Notes under the pieces: model-generated
The model's database searches: none
Told to the model about the DNA's origin: nothing
What the model saw: the letters and a program-made list of their open reading frames with translations, nothing else
Shown here: piece after piece, positions 59,259 through 64,000 of the stretch
Numbering within the stretch: the first letter of the stretch is position 1
Layout: each line of letters begins with the position of its first letter
Program-made: the position numbers and the translations under genes
NCBI GenBank assembly: GCA_003665825.1
Contig: QPFY01000003.1
Location: 1-64,000 of the forward strand
Direction: 5' to 3'
Source of the DNA: Microbotryum silenes-acaulis
Taxonomy: Eukaryota > Basidiomycota > Microbotryomycetes > Microbotryales > Microbotryaceae
DNA: 64,000 nucleotides

Positions 59259-61832
59259 TTACTGCTCGTGGCGGACTTCGGTTTTCTCGCCTCGAGCGGC
59301 AGCGACTTGGTCCGAGCGCCATGCCTTCTGCACGTCCGTGTCGAACTTGGCAAAGTCTCGAGGAGCGACCTTCTTCTCGAATATCTCGTCGATTACGGCG
59401 GTCGTGCGTCTGCGAGAAGAAAGATAAAATAATTCGAGACGCCGGCGTCAGTGGATGCGCACCACCGACGGATCCCGGTCGAGATGTGAGCCGCAACTTA
59501 CTGAGCGCATTCTGGCAAGATGGAGTAGGCGATGATTGTGGCGATCGTGCCCGTGATACCAAAGAAAAATCCTGTCTTGACGCCCCACTTTGGCGCCCCC
59601 TTAAGCATGATCGGCACTGAGAAGGAGAAGCACACGCCGAAGCAGGCACCGACCGCGGCACCGAAACCGGCGGTCCGGGCGCGCCAGTGCTGCGTCGGAA
59701 TCTCGACGAGGTACACGTAGCCGATAGCGCCGGACGCCGTGTTGAAGAAGATCGCCGAGCATGCGAAGAAGATCATCGAGCGGAGTAGTGTTGAAAGGAG
59801 GCCGATGTCAGTACTCAGTACCAAGGCACGCTCAGAACGGACACGGCGCTCGACCGGCCTCAATGCGCGAGAGCTCACCAACAGCGAACCGAGCGGCGCA
59901 GAGGTGTAGGCTTGCGTGCCGATGATGCCAATCGCCAAGACCGACAGCGAGGTGATAGCGTAGCCGACCCAGGTGGCGGTTCGTCGGCCCTGTGTCTAAG
60001 AACCCACACGTCCAGACAGAAGAAGGTTTGGGGGAATGGGCCCGGGGTCAGTTGAGTCGGTCTGCAGTGGGGCGTAGGAAACGCACCAGTGTACAGCGAG
60101 ACCAAGATGACGGAAGCGATTTGGGTGCATGCGAGGATGACGGTCACCCTGAAAGGGTCCTTGTTGCCGGCCAGCTGGAAGAAGTAGATCGCGTACGAGT
60201 TCACAAGCGAGAGCTGAGGGCGACGAGCGTGACGCGACGCGACGCGAGAGGCGCGAGACCGAGACATCAAAAAGGAGTGCACAGAGGAGACGGGGTCAGC
60301 ATACGCGTCTCTACTCCTCAGAGTCGTTCAGGTGCATCCATACGGCGCCGCGAAGGAAGAATGTTGAACAAGGATTGGAAAGCACACCAGTAAGTTGCTG
60401 GCAGCACTTAGGCCAGCATGCGATGAGCGTACGCCACCCGTTCGTGCCGTAGAAGATGTTGACAAAGGAGCCAGTCTTGAGTTTCTCCGCGGCGATGCGC
60501 TCGTGCTCGATCGTCGCCTTCATGATATCCCACTCGGCATTGACGTCATAACCAGGTACAGATCCGTTGAGTCGACGAAGAGTGGCCTTGCCACGCTCCT
60601 CGTTGCCTTTCCCCGCGTGACACCACGGCGACTCGGGAATGATCGCCCAGAGCACGATTAGCACGCCGAGGAACGCCCACTGCGAATAGATGGCCGGCCG
60701 GAAGATGAGAGGGTGGCGCTTGTTCTCTTGCTGTAGAATCGTAGGGGCCAGGATTTGTCCGACGACGAACCAAGCGCTTCAAAGAAATAAATAAAAGCTC
60801 AACGCGACACCCTCAACTCAACCATTGCGATCGGCGCAAAAGACGGCACCGCATAAAGCTCTACTCACGAGTAGGCGTTGACCAGCGCTCCCCGGAGCTA
60901 CGTCGGCGCGATCTCGGCGATGTAGGGCGGCAGTGTTGCTTGCATCGCTCCAACGCTGTCGAATAGCGAGCTCGAGAAAAATCCGAGCAATGGTTCAGCA
61001 GACGTTCACGTCGATAGACCGATCGTATCGGGCTCGTCGAATCCGAAATGTGGCCGTGGCCGGTCGCTCGTCACTCACCCAACTCCCGCGAGAATTTTGG
61101 CGCCGAGCCAGTGACTCCAGTTCTTCGCGACGCACTCGACGATCACGCTGGCGCACATGACGACCCAGATGATGTAGAGCGCATTCTTGCGACCGAAATA
61201 ATCGGAAGCGAACGACGACGAGGTCATACCTAGTATATTTGGCAAGCGCTAGTGAGTTTGCCGTCGCTCCGACCGGTCATCCGACCCCAGACACCCGTGC
61301 CGCCCTCTGCCGCCCTTTCGGAGCAAGAACTGACCGATCACCTGACCAACGGACTGCATGCCCCCCCACACGCTGACATACTTGGGGTTCAAAGAAGTCG
61401 TGATGGTGCCTGTGGTGGCGCTCTTGGTGAAGACCGTCCCAAATTGTCGGATGAAGCCCTTGTTGGCAATAATGCTGCCATTCAGGTTCACCTGGAATCG
61501 ACGATCGTGTGGTCGATGCAAAGTGAAAATGAAGGTTCGGAGCGCGCACGGGTGGATGGATGATGGGCTGCCCGAGTCGACCCCCTCGACGCTGCTAGAC
61601 CAAAGAGGGAAGACTACGAGCAGGAACTGACCTGATAACCGTCGCACATTGCTGAAAAAGCTGCGATCGTCGCATACATCTCCGCCACCTTGTAGGCTTT
61701 GAATGCCTGGGGGATTGTCAACGAGTCGAGCGCACTCTTGCGCGTGGCCGAGTAGTGATCGACGTGCTCGACATGTTCGGCGCGCTCCTCTTTCGAATCA
61801 CTCATGGAGGTCGTTGATCGAGGTCGGTCCAT
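59259..61832 (-). pseudogene. MFS sugar-porter family transporter, probably inactivated
   Basis: The exon model on - is 61832-61632 (ATG at 61832, or 61805 with MSDSKEER), 61491-61335, 61229-61079, 60955-60869, 60776-60386, 60213-60087, 59995-59879, 59776-59502 and 59409-59259. Translated, it has sugar-porter hallmarks: CDGYQVNLNG in TM1, QSVGQVIG, the loop 2-3 signature SDYFGRK, PESPW, QQLTG, GRRTATWVGY, GYVYLVEIP, WGVKTGFFFG and a final IDEIFEKKVAPRDF tail. A plasma-membrane role importing hexoses or alpha-glucosides fits the family. Three defects are visible. Codon 180 (counted from 61805) is TAG at 60900-60898, where Gln is expected in APT(Q)LRGALVNAYS. Exons 6 and 7 cannot be joined in frame with canonical sites. 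The 102 nt at 59878-59777 look like an intron with a donor, branch and pyrimidine tract but no AG, although they are in frame. The stop alone would leave 179 residues. Sequencing error at one site is possible, at all three less so. Confidence 0.8.
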
Positions 61833-62464
61833 TGGGTGGGCAGCGAGTGCGCAAGGTCGAAAGAAGGAGGGGGAGAGATGGAAGACTCGACGAAGAGAAG
61901 AAAGAAGAGATGGGGAGTCGGGACCCCGGAGTCCAGTGGACACTAGTACTTTGAATCCAGCACTGGCATCGTCGCTGCCGGCTTCGGGTAGTAAGTCAGT
62001 CGACCTGAAACCATGCGGGGCTCCGCGGGCATGCCGGTCCGGATCCGATGCCTGACAAGATGGATCGCCCCTAGTATGAAATAGGTGCGAGCGCCTCAGA
62101 CTCTCACAAACTCCCAGAACTGCGTCTGTCGAGACTTTGCACCAGTGCGAAACTGCGGGCCTTCGGAAGCATCCGAGTCGGCACGACAATGCGCCGCGCG
62201 CATGCAGTCAGCTTGCGGTGGTCAGGGCAGCGGCGACATCATTGCGCCGCTTCAGATCGCGGAGTCACGATCAACGACCTTCGCCGAGGGAACAATGCGT
62301 CGGAGATTCCGAACTCGAATGACCATGAAACGACCAGTCATTGGTCAATTGTGGGCTCAGGAGTTCGTCCCAAGGTGAGGTATACATTCAGGTATCTGTA
62401 AAAGGGACACCGACCTAATGTCATCAGGTACTTACCTACTAGTATTGATGGCCGAAGCTTTAGC
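61833..62464. other. Upstream region of the transporter gene
   Basis: This is the promoter-side flank. GC-rich palindromic bits such as gcggggctccgc and ccggtccgg near 62012-62042 contain CGG/CCG triplets of the kind bound by Zn2Cys6 factors. That they are binding sites is a guess. No gene seen. Confidence 0.35.
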
Positions 62465-62701
62465 ATGGCAGACCCCGTCAGGTCGACACGCAGGAGTGGG
62501 GGTTTTATGTGGTGTAGCTACGGCTCCAGGCCGCAATACAGAGGACTCGTGACTCTGTATGGATTTAAGGTCCATTTTGACCCACTCTGCCCTGATCATT
62601 ATGGCGTGGCCTTTCGAGTCCCGTTTGGATACGCTGATTGGGGCGGCCTAACAGTGCATGAGTTTGGTGTGTTTAGGTTACGGTGGTCGTACTTAGCCTG
62701 A
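62465..62701 (+). CDS. Small open frame of unknown status, 78 aa
   Basis: The frame has an ATG start and TGA stop, no introns and no recognisable domain. The product is aromatic- and Gly-rich (WCSYGSRP, VAFRVPFGYADWGG). With no homology to lean on, it may be chance. Confidence 0.15.
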   Translation: MADPVRSTRRSGGFMWCSYGSRPQYRGLVTLYGFKVHFDPLCPDHYGVAFRVPFGYADWGGLTVHEFGVFRLRWSYLA

Positions 62702-62753
62702 GTGGAACCACACTGAATTCAAATTAAGTCCGGTGGGAATCTCGCTAATCTAT

Positions 62754-62816
62754 TTTTTGCACGTACCTCGACTGCCTCCTCGCTCCGCTCGTTGCCAGCC
62801 GAGGTACGCGCAAAAA
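62754..62816. repeat. Hairpin with 17-bp stem
   Basis: TTTTTGCACGTACCTCG at 62754-62770 pairs with 62800-62816 with one mismatch, around a 29-nt loop. It could be a fold-back element or a 3' processing structure; no neighbouring gene decides it. Confidence 0.6.
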
Positions 62817-63602
62817 TTCAAAATTTTCGCCGGCCCGGAGGCCCCTTCACTTGAAAATCGCTTATCGTTCTCAGCTTCTACTGGCTAGTTCAATCCTTCA
62901 ACCTCATGTTTCGATCTTTTGACTTGCTCCTGTTGTCGAGAACCAGCTTTTAGGCCAAAAGCCAAAGTGTTCAGGGGAATCTACAGGTGCAGGCTGTCGC
63001 GTCGCGGCTGCCGAGTCCGTCGCAAAGACACCCCGAAGAAACGCGCGCTAGTCCCGCGCTCCCACCTCTCGGACACCGGACCCGTTCGCTCCGATTCGAC
63101 CTGATCGTCTTCCCGGTATCTGGTCAATGCCTGCCGAACTAGGGCTCGCTCACTTCTACCATCCCCCATCAGCGATCTGCGAATGAGCATATTCTCGACA
63201 TGGTCGACAAGGTTAAAATACTTCGGGACGCGGGCACGACAACGTTAGGCAGCTCGCCCGTCGCCCGTCGCTCGCTGTCAGCTGAACGGCGGTGCGTTCG
63301 TGCAAGACTGCCTCGTCACCCGCCGAGGTGAGTTGCACCGAATGGATGCATAGAGGCAGTGAAAACCGAACGTCCACTGATGAAGACTACGCGTTCTCGG
63401 GACCCTTGAGTAGGCTGGCAGTATGCCGCGTTCTACCTTGACAACCGACCCGGTGTTCGTCATGTCTACCTCGCGCGACGACAGCTCCCTTCCGGTGCTT
63501 GGGATACTATCATATTCACGGACTACGACCAGACCGAGGACGATGGACACAGTACGTCCTGGTCACAGATCCTCGCTGCCTGACCCGGCCCGAGCTCACG
63601 TC
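62817..63602. other. Intergenic, nothing assigned
   Basis: Short frames exist on both strands, but none has a domain or convincing context. Confidence 0.35.
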
Positions 63603-64000
63603 GTCACGTGACCGTCCAGACGTCATCTCGCTCGGCATCTGCGCAGCCGACGGATCAATCCTGTAAGGCTCGGCAGCCAATCAGTAGGTCCAAGCTCAAA
63701 CCTCGGACCGACGGACCGACTTGCCTGACCTCCCTTTCATTTCCCTGCCTCTGACTGACAACCATTGTGCATCCCTTTGTCATCCTTCCCTATTTTCCTA
63801 GTTCACCACAAAGAACCACATTGTCTAGTTAGCTCCCTTTCACAACGCCAGATTCCTTAAATAGTGATCCATAGCTCTCTTCTCTCTTTTCCTCTTTTCT
63901 CATCCTTTACGGGACCCTCACTCTTGACACACTTGACAATCGACTGGTTTTGGGACTGTCCATTCGTCAAGCACCTCGAGAGAACTACCGAGGAACCCGC
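63603..64000 (+). promoter_or_regulatory. Probable promoter of a gene beyond the window
   Basis: The 8-bp palindrome TCACGTGA (63604-63611) is a classic bHLH/Cbf1-type site. From about 63720 the + strand is strongly pyrimidine-rich (ctcttctctcttttcctctt), with a TATA-like ccttaaatag near 63856. This composition is usual just upstream of fungal transcription starts. No coding start is seen before 64000. Confidence 0.4.

Overview
The window is eukaryotic, almost certainly fungal. The host genes at the right end carry many short GT-AG introns (58-172 nt) with CTRAC-like branch points. One gene is a Zn(II)2Cys6 fungal transcription factor. GC content is high and the sequence is crowded with Ty1/copia retroelements. 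The intron density suggests a basidiomycete, plausibly Pucciniomycotina (Rhodotorula/Sporobolomyces-like); that placement is inference.

Bases 1-44,943 are a head-to-tail tandem array with a period of about 6.06 kb. It holds eight pol copies (U1-U8) and seven gag copies; U1 is cut by the window edge. Each unit is a composite. A 5'-truncated copia pol (integrase, then reverse transcriptase-RNase H) lies on the + strand. A gag-like gene lies on the - strand. They diverge from a shared 1.19 kb imperfect palindrome whose arms carry tRNA-like A and B boxes. Pol and gag then converge on a short region holding a polypurine tract, a TGTGAG LTR-like start and 71-bp repeats. U4-U8 are nearly identical apart from homopolymer-length changes. 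U1 to early U4 carry many one-base homopolymer losses that look like consensus error. U8, at the array edge, carries a cluster of true substitutions, one of which changes the RT YVDD box to YVND.

Bases 44,944-53,800 are a graveyard of nested and recombined elements. In order they are: the 3' end of another copia pol with its LTR, two copia RT fragments, about 1.07 kb repeats bounded by TGTTGAAT/ATTCAACA in direct and inverted copies, a spliced zinc-finger gene cut by an LTR, a LINE scrap and a decayed inverted copia fragment.

Bases 55,207-62,000 hold two convergent host genes. One is an intact 12-exon Zn2Cys6 transcription factor on the + strand. The other is a sugar-porter MFS transporter on the - strand with an in-frame stop and two splice problems, so it is probably a pseudogene. 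The last 2 kb are non-coding and end in a pyrimidine-rich stretch that looks like the promoter of a + strand gene beyond the window.
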